Shown: piece by piece, positions 19,670 through 29,061 of the stretch
How the letters are laid out: each line of letters starts with the position of its first letter
How positions within the stretch are numbered: the stretch's first letter is position 1
Origin: JBKHBT01 sp046542255
GTDB lineage: Bacteria; UBP14; UBA6098; JBKHBT01
Direction: 5' to 3'
NCBI GenBank assembly: GCA_046542255.1
Contig: JBKHBT010000008.1
Span: 4,743-68,742 of the forward strand
Length of the DNA: 64,000 nucleotides
Notes under the pieces: model-generated
Told to the model about the DNA's origin: nothing
Database searches by the model: none
Seen by the model: the letters and a program-made list of their open reading frames with translations, nothing else
Made by a program: the position numbers and the translations under genes

Positions 19670-20846
19670 TTTCACATTAGTTATAGTTGTAGTTTTGCTG
19701 GCGCTTATCGGAGTCTTTGCAATCTATACAGCTACTTATGATTCTCCTCTATCCGATAAATGGCAAAAGCAGCTTATATACTTCGGGATCGGCCTTCTAG
19801 TTGCTATTTTGGTCTCGAGAATATCGCTTAGAATACATTTTGTTTTGGCTTATATCTATTATTTCTTAATTCTTCTGGTTCTTGGTTTTCTTTTGCTTCG
19901 GGATTACAGCGTCCAGAGATGGATTAATATTGGCCCTTTTCAATTTCAACCTTCCGAGCTTTCTAAGCTATTGGCTGTTTTTGTTCTTGCCAGATTTCTT
20001 TATGACAATAAGAACAATGTTAATTCTCTAAGGGCAATTCTTGGTGCAGGAATTATTATTTTGATTCCATTTTCTCTTGTTATGATGCAACCTGATCTTG
20101 GAACTGCAATGGTGTTTTCATTTATTTATATTGCCCTTCTTTTTAGGGCTGGCGTACGTCCGCTCTATATTCTTGTTATTCTATCGCCATTTCTATCTAT
20201 TGTAGCCGCTTCGCATTGGATAGCCTGGGCAATATACTTTGTTGGCTTTTTGGTGATTCTATTTCTCTCTGAGCCGGGGGTTAAATTATTTGTATTTGCA
20301 ATAGCTATTAATATTGCAGTCGGCCTTGCTACGCCTTTATACTGGAGTCAGCTTCATGATTACCAGAAAAATAGAATCTTGATCTTCTTAGATCAGGGAC
20401 GCGATCCATTTGGAGCTGGCTACCAACTTATTCAATCAAAAATTGCTGTGGGCAGTGGCGGTCTCTGGGGACGCGGATTTCTCGAAGGCACACAGACAAA
20501 TCTCGCCTTTTTGCCAATCAGGCACAGTGATTTTATTTTCTCGGTAATTGCAGAGCAGTTTGGCTTCATTAGCACTATAATAATTCTCGGGCTTTTCGCC
20601 CTATTGCTCTGGAGAATATATAAAGTATCAGAGATTGCCAAAAACTTGTATTACCAGCTTGTTTCATTTGGAATTTTCTCGATTATTCTATTCCAATTTG
20701 TGATTAATATCGGTATGACGATAGGCTTAGCGCCTGTAACTGGACTGCCTTTACCATTTCTAAGCTATGGCGGGACATCTTTGCTAATGACTTTTATATC
20801 CATCGGACTTATTCAAGCCATAAGATTTGATCGGCAGGAATATTGA
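19656..20846 (+). CDS. rodA: RodA peptidoglycan glycosyltransferase, TTG start
   Basis: 396 aa from TTG at 19656. I chose this start over an ATG at 19569 because a GGGAG ribosome site (19644-19648) lies seven bases before it and because the product then begins MRDIDFTLVIVVVLLALIG, as RodA proteins do. About ten transmembrane helices. SEDS-family signatures are present: FQPSELSKL, MMQPDLGTAM, the DPFGAGYQL segment, and the C-terminal GLPLPFLSYGGTSL. It polymerises lipid II into glycan strands with PBP2. It overlaps mrdA by 14 bases and cdsA by four, so expression is coupled. Confidence 0.93.
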   Translation: MRDIDFTLVIVVVLLALIGVFAIYTATYDSPLSDKWQKQLIYFGIGLLVAILVSRISLRIHFVLAYIYYFLILLVLGFLLLRDYSVQRWINIGPFQFQPSELSKLLAVFVLARFLYDNKNNVNSLRAILGAGIIILIPFSLVMMQPDLGTAMVFSFIYIALLFRAGVRPLYILVILSPFLSIVAASHWIAWAIYFVGFLVILFLSEPGVKLFVFAIAINIAVGLATPLYWSQLHDYQKNRILIFLDQGRDPFGAGYQLIQSKIAVGSGGLWGRGFLEGTQTNLAFLPIRHSDFIFSVIAEQFGFISTIIILGLFALLLWRIYKVSEIAKNLYYQLVSFGIFSIILFQFVINIGMTIGLAPVTGLPLPFLSYGGTSLLMTFISIGLIQAIRFDRQEY

Positions 20847-21631
20847 TGAATAGCCTGGTGAAAAGAAGCCTTGTCGGCCTTATTTTAGGCCCTATTATAC
20901 TCTATATTTTTTGGCTTGGTGGAATTTATTTGATGTTTTTTTTATCGGCTTTGAGTATACTTCTGATTCTCGAATTCACATCTACAATTCCAATCAAATT
21001 CAAAACGGTTCAAAAGCTAATACTTATAATCCTATCGGTAGCGCAAATTATATTTTCTCATATTGATATTTCGCTGCTTCCTGCTCTTTACAGTATTTCG
21101 ATTTTATTATTAGTCGGAATCGAGCTTATCAATGATATCGATAAGACTTTAGAGAGATTAGCAATTTGCTTTTTTGTTTTGATCTATTTCGGCCTTTCTC
21201 TGGCAATGGTAGGCAAGATTCGTCAAATTTCTGCTTTTCATGGCATATATCCACTTCTTCTTGTCTGGATTGTGGATACATTTGCCTATTTTGCAGGAAA
21301 GTTTTTTGGCAAAAATAAAATGGCAAAAATCCTAAGCCCTAATAAAACAATCGAAGGCCTAATTGGCGGAATATTTGGTGCGATTTTGATTGGCCTATTG
21401 TTTTATTATCTAAAACCTGATCATTTTCCTGCTTTATGGATGATATTTCTTGGCATAATTTTGGCTTTATTAGTTCAAATGGGCGATCTTATAGCATCTA
21501 AAATCAAAAGGCAATTCAATCTAAAGGATTTTAGTAATATTATTCCTGGTCATGGTGGAATTGTGGATAGATTTGACTCTTTTGTGTTTGTAATGCCGGT
21601 TTTATTCTTTATATTTTATTATATACTTTGA
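20843..21631 (+). CDS. cdsA: phosphatidate cytidylyltransferase
   Basis: 262 aa, about eight membrane helices. The C-terminal signature (SKIKRQFNLKDFSNIIPGHG followed by GIVDRFDS) is the CDP-DAG synthase motif, and AYFAGKFFGKNKM with LSPNKTIEGLIGG are also family-specific. It converts phosphatidate and CTP to CDP-diacylglycerol, the branch point for phospholipid synthesis, in the inner membrane. Coupled to rodA by an ATGA-type overlap. This placement inside a cell-shape operon ties membrane growth to wall growth. Confidence 0.93.
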   Translation: MMNSLVKRSLVGLILGPIILYIFWLGGIYLMFFLSALSILLILEFTSTIPIKFKTVQKLILIILSVAQIIFSHIDISLLPALYSISILLLVGIELINDIDKTLERLAICFFVLIYFGLSLAMVGKIRQISAFHGIYPLLLVWIVDTFAYFAGKFFGKNKMAKILSPNKTIEGLIGGIFGAILIGLLFYYLKPDHFPALWMIFLGIILALLVQMGDLIASKIKRQFNLKDFSNIIPGHGGIVDRFDSFVFVMPVLFFIFYYIL

Positions 21632-21672
21632 TCGGGGCCTAAAGGCCAGTGAAATAAAATTTTGGAGGGATT

Positions 21673-22062
21673 ATGAATTCTCAATCGATCGAATTTGTTC
21701 AAACCGATACAGCGCCATCTGCAATTGGGCCATATAGCCAGGCTGTTAAAGCCGGCGAGCTTCTATTTATATCCGGACAGATACCTTTGGATACCGAAAC
21801 CCAAAAAATAGTAGATGATATAGAAAAAGCGACCGAAATAGTCCTAAAAAATATCGAAAATATTGTAATAGAAGCCGGTGGCCATAAAGAAAATCTGGTG
21901 AAACTAAATGTATTCATGCTCAATTTGAATGATTTCTCTAAGCTAAATAGTGTCTATGCTAAATTTTTCGATGGCCATAAGCCAGCGAGGGCAGCTATCG
22001 AAGTAAAAAGACTACCTAAGGATGCGATTATTGAAATCGAGGCAATCGCTTATATTAAATGA
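21673..22062 (+). CDS. ridA: RidA family enamine/imine deaminase
   Basis: 129 aa, the standard RidA/YjgF length. GPYSQAVKAG, LFISGQIPLD and the C-terminal RAAIEVKRLPKDAIIEIEAIA (key Arg in the first part) are conserved family motifs. It hydrolyses reactive enamine/imine intermediates from PLP enzymes to keto acids and ammonia in the cytosol. A GGAGG ribosome site precedes the ATG. Its stop overlaps the start of the downstream membrane protein gene (ATGA), so it is part of the operon even though its role is unrelated to envelope assembly. Confidence 0.93.
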   Translation: MNSQSIEFVQTDTAPSAIGPYSQAVKAGELLFISGQIPLDTETQKIVDDIEKATEIVLKNIENIVIEAGGHKENLVKLNVFMLNLNDFSKLNSVYAKFFDGHKPARAAIEVKRLPKDAIIEIEAIAYIK

Positions 22063-24179
22063 AAAATACTAAACTCGAAAATATACTATCAATATTATTG
22101 CCCCTTGTACTTCTCTATGCAGCAATCGATAATGGTGCATATCAGAAAGTACCTATGTTGGGTATTTCCGGGCTATTTTTAGTAGTCGCATTACTTTTAG
22201 TGATATCCAGACGCTCTTTGAAGCTTCCGCCCAAAATTATATCCATACCTTTTGCGATCTTTGTAGCATTTATAGCGATTGGCATTTTCTGGTCGAAATC
22301 CATGAGTGGAACAGTAGAAGAAATTGCATATTTAGCTGGAATTTTCGCGGCCCTTTTTATAACGATGCAACTAGAAGAAATCTCAAGCAAGAAAATGCAT
22401 TATCTGATATTAGCTGGTGCTACCATTGTCATGATTATCGGATATGTTTATTATTTAATGCCATTTTTGGGCCTTCTCAAAAGAAGCCATGATATGGTAA
22501 ATTATTTTTTTGCAACTTTCTACTGGAAAAATCCCGCTGGTGGGTATCTGAGCATATTTTTTCCTATCATCTTTTTCGTTTTTCTATTTTCTGAGAAATA
22601 TTCGATTCCAAAGCTTATCGCATTTATTCTTTTTGCAATTGCATTTATTCTTACTAGAAGCCGGGGAGCATGGCTTTCGCTTTTTATTTCCAGTGTAATT
22701 TTTATAATATTTATTCTTCTTAAAAAGCCTGCTATTGGTTCGAAGATATTCAAAAGGATCAAAAAGAAGTGGATACTCATTAGCTTATCGGTTATTATAA
22801 TTGCAATATCTTCGGTTTTATTGATCCCATCAGATTCGCAAAGACAGAAAGTAAATTTGGCAGACTCGAAATCAGAAATGCCTCAGGAGCGCTCATCGCA
22901 AGAGAGGCTGAAGATGCTGGATATGGGATTTAGAATTATCAAAGACCATCCTATGGGGATTGGTGCTGGAGCATTTCTTATTGTCTATCCTCGATATCTC
23001 GAAAGCAGCTATTATCTATCGAAACATCTCCATAATCAATATATCCAATATACAGTCGAGACTGGGATAATCGGGGGTATTGCATTTTTTATGATGCTTC
23101 TGGGAATAGTGCTAATTTTCTATAAAAACCTCGATTCTGATAAGGACGAGTTCTATATGGGAATAGTCATAGGCGCCACTGCCCTATTTCTTCATTTGGG
23201 CCTGGATTTCGATTGGACTTTTGCCGGAATATCTTTCCCACTATTTACTCTTATAGGGCTCAATCTTCGACAGAGCAAAAACTATATTGCTATTAAGAAA
23301 AATCTTTTTAAGTTTATATTGATATTTATCTTTGGAATATTTGCCTTGCTTTGCTTTTTGAATGTCTTCGCTGAAAACTCTTTCGAAAATGCACAATTGG
23401 ATAATCAAAATTATGTTTTCAATATGCAAAAGGCGGTCAAATTTGCGCCCTGGAATGCTCTTTATAGATATTATCTCGGAAATCATTATCTTGAAATGGG
23501 AAAATCTAAAAAAGCCGAAGATTATATCGAGAAAGCATATAATATGCAAACCGAGATGGCTCAGGCCAATTACATCCTCGGCCAGATAAAATATAATAAG
23601 GGGCAGGTTGATCAAGGGATAGGATTGATAAAAAAATCGATAGAACTCGCACCATTTAGTGCTCCAGAGAATCAACTTCGGCTTGCTAAGATATTGATTA
23701 GTAGAAATAATATCGAAGAAGCCAAAAAATATTTAGAACACCTGACATCGAGTTTTTCATCGGATCCCAGTACTCAATATACAGCAAAGTCCTATTCATA
23801 TAGATATTATGTTGGACGTGCACATCTTGAACTGGCCAGGATTCTTCGTGATCAGGGCAATATGCAAAAGGCCCATCAGGAGCACTTCAAGGCCATGCAA
23901 CTACTTAGGCCGAGAAAAAATGACAGGATAGCAAAAAAACTTGGTTTCGATACTTATGCTCCAGAATGGGTCGCTGTATCAGATTTTGAAGATCAAATTA
24001 AAGACAGCACACTCACAAGAGTAACCGGCATCAATGAAGTATATTATGATTTCTGGAAGGCAAAATCTCTGGTGAAATTTTACTATATCCATCGAGAAGA
24101 TGCGTCCGACAGTTTTAAGGAATACGAGGCAAGATATAAATTGATTTTCGAGGACTCAACATGGCAAATATCGAATTAG
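22059..24179 (+). CDS. O-antigen ligase-like membrane protein with TPR tail
   Basis: 706 aa. Residues ~1-455 contain about 12 transmembrane helices with the Wzy_C/WaaL-type region: a periplasmic loop followed by KHLHNQYIQYTVETGIIGG, where the His is the expected functional residue. Residues ~470-600 hold three or so TPRs (NALYRYYLGNHYLEMGKSKK and following), then a ~100-residue C-terminal segment of unknown type ending in WQISN. O-antigen ligases join polyprenyl-linked polymer to lipid A core; related enzymes glycosylate proteins. The TPRs would lie in the periplasm and could recruit acceptors. The last 19 bases overlap the kinase fusion gene. Confidence 0.85.
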   Translation: MKNTKLENILSILLPLVLLYAAIDNGAYQKVPMLGISGLFLVVALLLVISRRSLKLPPKIISIPFAIFVAFIAIGIFWSKSMSGTVEEIAYLAGIFAALFITMQLEEISSKKMHYLILAGATIVMIIGYVYYLMPFLGLLKRSHDMVNYFFATFYWKNPAGGYLSIFFPIIFFVFLFSEKYSIPKLIAFILFAIAFILTRSRGAWLSLFISSVIFIIFILLKKPAIGSKIFKRIKKKWILISLSVIIIAISSVLLIPSDSQRQKVNLADSKSEMPQERSSQERLKMLDMGFRIIKDHPMGIGAGAFLIVYPRYLESSYYLSKHLHNQYIQYTVETGIIGGIAFFMMLLGIVLIFYKNLDSDKDEFYMGIVIGATALFLHLGLDFDWTFAGISFPLFTLIGLNLRQSKNYIAIKKNLFKFILIFIFGIFALLCFLNVFAENSFENAQLDNQNYVFNMQKAVKFAPWNALYRYYLGNHYLEMGKSKKAEDYIEKAYNMQTEMAQANYILGQIKYNKGQVDQGIGLIKKSIELAPFSAPENQLRLAKILISRNNIEEAKKYLEHLTSSFSSDPSTQYTAKSYSYRYYVGRAHLELARILRDQGNMQKAHQEHFKAMQLLRPRKNDRIAKKLGFDTYAPEWVAVSDFEDQIKDSTLTRVTGINEVYYDFWKAKSLVKFYYIHREDASDSFKEYEARYKLIFEDSTWQISN

Positions 24180-27100
24180 GAACAAGATACGAAATATTAG
24201 AACAACTTGGAGAAGGTAGTTTCGGAAGGGTTTATAGAGCCTTCGATGGACATCTGGAAAAAGATGTCGCCATAAAAGTTCTAAAAAAACAGCATATTGA
24301 GACAATCAGCATCGATAGGCTCAAAAGGGAATTCTATATTCTCGGCAAACAGAATGCGCCGAATCTTATCGATGTTTATGATTTTTTCTCGGATGAAGAA
24401 AAGTCCTATTTTACAATGGAGTACATCGATGGAAGCACTTTAGATGGGTATATCAAAAAAGAGAATGATGAATATAAACTGCTCGAGAAACTCATGGAGC
24501 TTTGCTCTGGCCTCGAATATATTCATGGCCGTGGAATTGCCCATAATGATTTGAAGCCAGAGAATATTTTTTGCGATGAAGATTTTCTCAAGATATCTGA
24601 TTTTGGCCTGGCTTCCAATGCCGACGGCAATCGAGGGGTATCGGGCAGTTTATCCTATATCGCCCCAGAAAGATTGCTTGGCCAGGACAGCGGTATTCTG
24701 GCAGATATCTATTCATTAGGTATTATCATTATCGAGGTGCTCACTGGCAATAACCCTTTCCATACTGAAAGCCCACAGCAAACGCTGAGAAATCAACTTG
24801 AATTAGAATATGAATTACCAGAAAATGGTGTTTTCTCTAATAGTCATTTTCGTAAGACTATAAAATCATTGATTTCTAAGGACCCATATCTAAGGCTATC
24901 AAGTGCATACTTTGTAAGACTCGAAATTGCCAGAATTTTAGGAAAGTCTCTTCAAAAAGAAAGTTTGGATGGAAATATTGCGATTGGCCCAATGCTTGTC
25001 GAAAAGCAAATCGAGAATGTGGCCAAAACTCTCGAAAATCTCAAAGGCAAGGAATACATAAAACTAATTATCAAAGATTCCAGCAGATACAAAGGATTCC
25101 TTAAAGAGCTGGATAAAGCCCTTCAAATCAAGAACTCTGAACTACTGACTCTCGATGATATGGATTTAGTTAAAAAGAAACTGATTAATCATGCCGCCGA
25201 AAATAAAGACATAGCCCAAAAAGTTTATGAATGGATAGCTATGTCAGAAGATAAATCATCTACTCGAACAGATATTATACTCGCTTTTGCAGATATTATC
25301 GAAACTTATTCCAAACATAATCCGATAGTTATCGATATGGTTAATTGCGATGATGAGATTCTCGTAAAAAGAATGAAGCGCCTCCGACAAAGAGGCAAAA
25401 TCGTTCTTCTCTGCGATGAAGGCAACAATATAATCAAAATAAGTGAATTCGATTACGATGAGATTTGTAATTATATAAAATCTATTCTAAATCCAGCTGG
25501 TAATCTCAAGGCTATGGTAAAATATATTTCGCAAAAAACCAACGGCTCTCTTATCAAAATCGACCAATTACTTAGATCATTGGTGAAAAATAATTACCTA
25601 AAACAGACGATGAGAGGCTGGGAATTTGAGATGCCAAAGTTGGAAATCAAACTTGAAGACCTTAGCCAACTATCAGATTCAGAAAAGAAGCTTATCCAAA
25701 TTCTTGCTATAGTCTCTGATCCTATGCCAAATCGACTTCTACGGCAATTATTCGATAGCGAAATCGAGCTTTTAAGCACAATTCACAGCCTTTTGCAAAG
25801 AGGCTTCATAACCGAAAAAAAGTCAGATATGCAGAGCAAATATTCTCTGTCTGACGATAAGTTTACTTCAAAAATAATGGATGATATTCCCAGAAAAATC
25901 ATAGAGGAGACTGCAAATATCATTTCTCGAACAAAGTCTTTAGAGAACATCTGGTATGTAATAGAATTAGAGCTTTATAATCTTTTAGATGATAATGTCA
26001 CAGCCATCGAAAAATCCAATGAATTACTTAAAAAATTGCGCGATGAACACGACTTTTATGCAGCAAAACGCGTATTTATCCTGCTTGCAAAGATCTATCA
26101 ATCTCGAGAGCTTTTTAAACATGCTCTCAAAAACCTAAAGAAAGCCGGCCTCATGTGCAAATATCTCGGAATTTACGAGGATGGCTTAAAACTCTATAAA
26201 AAAGCTCTGGAATACTCACAAAATTTGGATGACCAAAAACAGTATTTGAGTATCCTAAATGACATTGGCGTTATTTTCTTTGAAATGGGCGAAATAGAAA
26301 ATGCCCTCGAATATTATCAGGAATCAACTATGATAGCCGAGAAAGAAAATGATGAAAAATCGAAATTACGAGGCTATTCAAATATTGGGATTTGCTATTT
26401 TATGCTCCAGCGTTATCGCGAAGCAGATAATTTCTATCAAAAAGCCAAAATTCTTGCAGCCGATAGCAAAAACGACAGGATGAATGCCGTGGTCTCTTTC
26501 AACTGGGGCGTGCTAAAAACCAATAGGTATGAATATGAAGATGCTGTCCAATTATATGAAGAAGCGCTTAATATTACTAAGATTCAAAAAATCAAAAGAT
26601 TGGAATTTGAAATTCTTCTCGATCTCAGTTGGTTATACTTCCGGGAAGGGCATATACGATTGTCGGATAGATATTTCAATATGGGAAAAGCCAAAAAAGA
26701 TATCCGCCAAATACCATTCTGTAGTTTCTTATTCACTCTATTTGAGATCAAGAAGGCTATTTGGAATGGCCGAATCGATAAACTCGAAACTCTTTTTGAG
26801 CAAGCAGAAAAATTCTATGGCCGAGTCTCTTATAAACTACAGAGCGATTTGTCAAGGCTCTTTATTCTGGTAAAATGGGAGTATCCAAATCTTTTGAAAA
26901 AGTTCGATTTCGCAGAATTGCAATCTCATTTCTCGGTTTACAAAGCCTTATTAGATTCCAATGTTACTCTCGATACACTCCTCTCTGGATGGCGAAAGTT
27001 ATTGAGTTATGGCGATAGCTGGGGGGCTACTGCTCTTGCAATAAAAGTATCTAGAACAAGGCCACCGGGGATTATCATTTTAGAGGATGTACTCAATCAT

Positions 27101-28795
27101 ATGAAAATGAACGATACCTACTTAAAAGGCCTACTCCATCTTGAAATTGGACAAAAAATGCTAAAAAGTGAAAAATATGATGAAGGTATCGAACACCTGA
27201 AAATGGCACGAGTCTTTTTCGGAAAATGCGGTAATAGCAAAATGATCGCAGAAGCCGATCAATTCATGACAGATATCAAAAAACGTGAAAGCCACCTAAA
27301 AGCAGAAGACACCATTGCCCTTCTAGAAATCATCAATTCCATAATTCAAAATCTCGATTTCCACAAAACACTTAGCAATATCCTAAACGAGGTAATGAAA
27401 CTCTCGCAAGCCGACAGGGGAATCCTATTTCTGAATGATGAAGGCAAAATGAATATCGAGATAGCAATGGATAAAAAAGGCAATTCTATCGATAATAAAA
27501 ATATCCGGTATTCCCGATCGATTTTACGCGAAACCATCGAGAGCAAACAACCCCTTTTTCGAGAGAGCGTTATTGAGGATGATGAGCTATCATCGCGCGA
27601 AAGTGTGGTGGATTTGGATATAAAGATGGTCTTGTGCGTACCCTTGGTTTTCCAGGATAAATTGGTTGGCGCAATGTACACCGATGCTGGAGTCGGTAGC
27701 GAGATTTTCTCCAGCGAGAAAAGGAATATTTTGGTTGCCATGGCCAAATCTGCAGCTATTGCTTTAAATAATGCCGATCGTTATGCCCTTTTGAAACAAG
27801 AAAAGACAAATCTGGCAAATAACTTCATCGATAAATATAGCTCTCATAATATAATTGGTAATTCCGAGCCAATGAGAAGGCTCTATCATAGGATGTCTGT
27901 TGTTGCGCCACAGGATATTTCCTTGCTACTCACAGGTGAGACCGGAACCGGTAAAGACCTGATCGCAAGAACTTTGCACAATGAAAGTCCCCGAAATGAA
28001 GCTCCTTTTATTGCTATAAACTGCGCTGCAGTGCCAGAAAATCTTCTTGAAAGTGAATTATTTGGCTACGAGAAAGGCGCATTCACCGGAGCTACATCAT
28101 CCAAACCTGGTAAGTTCGAATTGGCTGATGGAGGCACGATTTTCTTGAATGAAATTGGCGAAATGCCGGCCCTATTACAGGCTAAGCTACTAACTGTACT
28201 CGAGAATCAAACATTCCAGCATCTTGGCGGAACAAAGGATATTAAAGTAGATGTCAGAATTATTGCTGCAACCAATCAAAATTTGCGTAAGTGTATTCAA
28301 GATGGAAATTTTCGCGAGGATCTTTTCTATCGCCTTTCTTCGATAACATTGGAAATTCCACCCCTTAGAGAAAGAAAAACCGATATTCCGAAATTGATTT
28401 CGCATTTTATCGAAATAGCCGAAGATGAAACCGGCCGCAGTATCAAGGGCATAAAAAAGCAAGCCCTTCAAATAATGCAAAACTATAAATGGCCAGGCAA
28501 TGTCCGTCAATTAAAAAATGCTATCGAAGAAATGGTGCTTTTTGCAGAAGAAGGTTTTCTTAGAGTCGAGGACATTCCTTCCTATATTGAGCCAAACACT
28601 AAAATGAACCAGTTAAATTCCAATATACCTGTAAATTATGCTGAACTAAATATTCACAAAGCTAAACTCGAAAAAGAAGCGATACTAAAAGCCTTAGAAC
28701 GCAATCATTGGAATATCTCACAGACTGCTCGAGAATTCGGAATTCATCGCACAAGACTACATCAGTTGATAAACAAATACAACCTTCGCGAGTAG
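24161..28795 (+). CDS. Ser/Thr kinase - degenerate STAND - TPR - GAF - sigma-54 activator fusion
   Basis: 1544 aa, five parts. (1) Protein kinase, ~10-265: glycine loop GEGSFGRV, Lys39, HND (128-130) where HRD is usual, DFG 147-149, APE 168-170; catalytic residues are kept but the RD arginine is Asn, a non-RD kinase. (2) ~280-600: resembles the AAA/STAND module of PknK-like proteins, but the expected P-loop position reads KLIIKDSSRYKGF, with no GxxGxGKS. (3) TPRs, ~620-900. (4) GAF, ~1055-1210. (5) AAA+ sigma-54 domain, ~1229-1460: Walker A GETGTGKD, intact GAFTGA, but Walker B reads IFLNEIGEM with Asn1330 in place of the usual Asp; then a Fis-type HTH at ~1500-1544. Start ATG at 24161 has GAGG seven bases upstream and lies inside the ligase gene. 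It presumably integrates signals to switch on -24/-12 promoters; the nearest such promoter is about 190 bases after its stop. Confidence 0.9.
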   Translation: MANIELGTRYEILEQLGEGSFGRVYRAFDGHLEKDVAIKVLKKQHIETISIDRLKREFYILGKQNAPNLIDVYDFFSDEEKSYFTMEYIDGSTLDGYIKKENDEYKLLEKLMELCSGLEYIHGRGIAHNDLKPENIFCDEDFLKISDFGLASNADGNRGVSGSLSYIAPERLLGQDSGILADIYSLGIIIIEVLTGNNPFHTESPQQTLRNQLELEYELPENGVFSNSHFRKTIKSLISKDPYLRLSSAYFVRLEIARILGKSLQKESLDGNIAIGPMLVEKQIENVAKTLENLKGKEYIKLIIKDSSRYKGFLKELDKALQIKNSELLTLDDMDLVKKKLINHAAENKDIAQKVYEWIAMSEDKSSTRTDIILAFADIIETYSKHNPIVIDMVNCDDEILVKRMKRLRQRGKIVLLCDEGNNIIKISEFDYDEICNYIKSILNPAGNLKAMVKYISQKTNGSLIKIDQLLRSLVKNNYLKQTMRGWEFEMPKLEIKLEDLSQLSDSEKKLIQILAIVSDPMPNRLLRQLFDSEIELLSTIHSLLQRGFITEKKSDMQSKYSLSDDKFTSKIMDDIPRKIIEETANIISRTKSLENIWYVIELELYNLLDDNVTAIEKSNELLKKLRDEHDFYAAKRVFILLAKIYQSRELFKHALKNLKKAGLMCKYLGIYEDGLKLYKKALEYSQNLDDQKQYLSILNDIGVIFFEMGEIENALEYYQESTMIAEKENDEKSKLRGYSNIGICYFMLQRYREADNFYQKAKILAADSKNDRMNAVVSFNWGVLKTNRYEYEDAVQLYEEALNITKIQKIKRLEFEILLDLSWLYFREGHIRLSDRYFNMGKAKKDIRQIPFCSFLFTLFEIKKAIWNGRIDKLETLFEQAEKFYGRVSYKLQSDLSRLFILVKWEYPNLLKKFDFAELQSHFSVYKALLDSNVTLDTLLSGWRKLLSYGDSWGATALAIKVSRTRPPGIIILEDVLNHMKMNDTYLKGLLHLEIGQKMLKSEKYDEGIEHLKMARVFFGKCGNSKMIAEADQFMTDIKKRESHLKAEDTIALLEIINSIIQNLDFHKTLSNILNEVMKLSQADRGILFLNDEGKMNIEIAMDKKGNSIDNKNIRYSRSILRETIESKQPLFRESVIEDDELSSRESVVDLDIKMVLCVPLVFQDKLVGAMYTDAGVGSEIFSSEKRNILVAMAKSAAIALNNADRYALLKQEKTNLANNFIDKYSSHNIIGNSEPMRRLYHRMSVVAPQDISLLLTGETGTGKDLIARTLHNESPRNEAPFIAINCAAVPENLLESELFGYEKGAFTGATSSKPGKFELADGGTIFLNEIGEMPALLQAKLLTVLENQTFQHLGGTKDIKVDVRIIAATNQNLRKCIQDGNFREDLFYRLSSITLEIPPLRERKTDIPKLISHFIEIAEDETGRSIKGIKKQALQIMQNYKWPGNVRQLKNAIEEMVLFAEEGFLRVEDIPSYIEPNTKMNQLNSNIPVNYAELNIHKAKLEKEAILKALERNHWNISQTAREFGIHRTRLHQLINKYNLRE

Positions 28796-28911
28796 TTATT
28801 AATTTTTACATATAGTTACTTATTATTACATATGCTACAAAACAAGGCATAAGGGAATTAAACCAAGAAAACAAGGGTGGGATGGCTATGACTGTTATAT
28901 TTTATTACATA

Positions 28912-28932
28912 AGTTACCGTTTTTGAGTTACC
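28912..28932. promoter_or_regulatory. candidate activator-binding repeats AGTTACC
   Basis: Two direct copies of AGTTACC start at 28912 and 28926 (14 bases apart), and AGTTAC occurs again at 28814. They lie 60-190 bases upstream of the -24/-12 promoter, the position where sigma-54 activators bind. This is inference from position; no consensus is known for either activator in the window. Confidence 0.3.
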
Positions 28933-28986
28933 ACTAAGACAACTCGTCATTACCTATATCCTTGCTATTCAAGGCTTTAATGGTTT

Positions 28987-29003
28987 TTGGCATGTTAGTT
29001 GCT
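28987..29003 (+). promoter_or_regulatory. sigma-54 (-24/-12) promoter
   Basis: TTGGCATGTTAGTTGCT matches the consensus TTGGCACGnnnnTTGCT with one substitution (C to T). The invariant GG (28989-28990) and GC (29001-29002) have exactly ten bases between them. Transcription would start near 29014, about 48 bases before the start codon of the 2727-aa surface protein. The AGGAGG ribosome site of that gene is at 29050-29055. Confidence 0.75.
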
Positions 29004-29061
29004 CTATTTTAAGTGGGTTTGAAAAGTTAATTTTAAAAGGGAAATACTTAGGAGGTATGAA

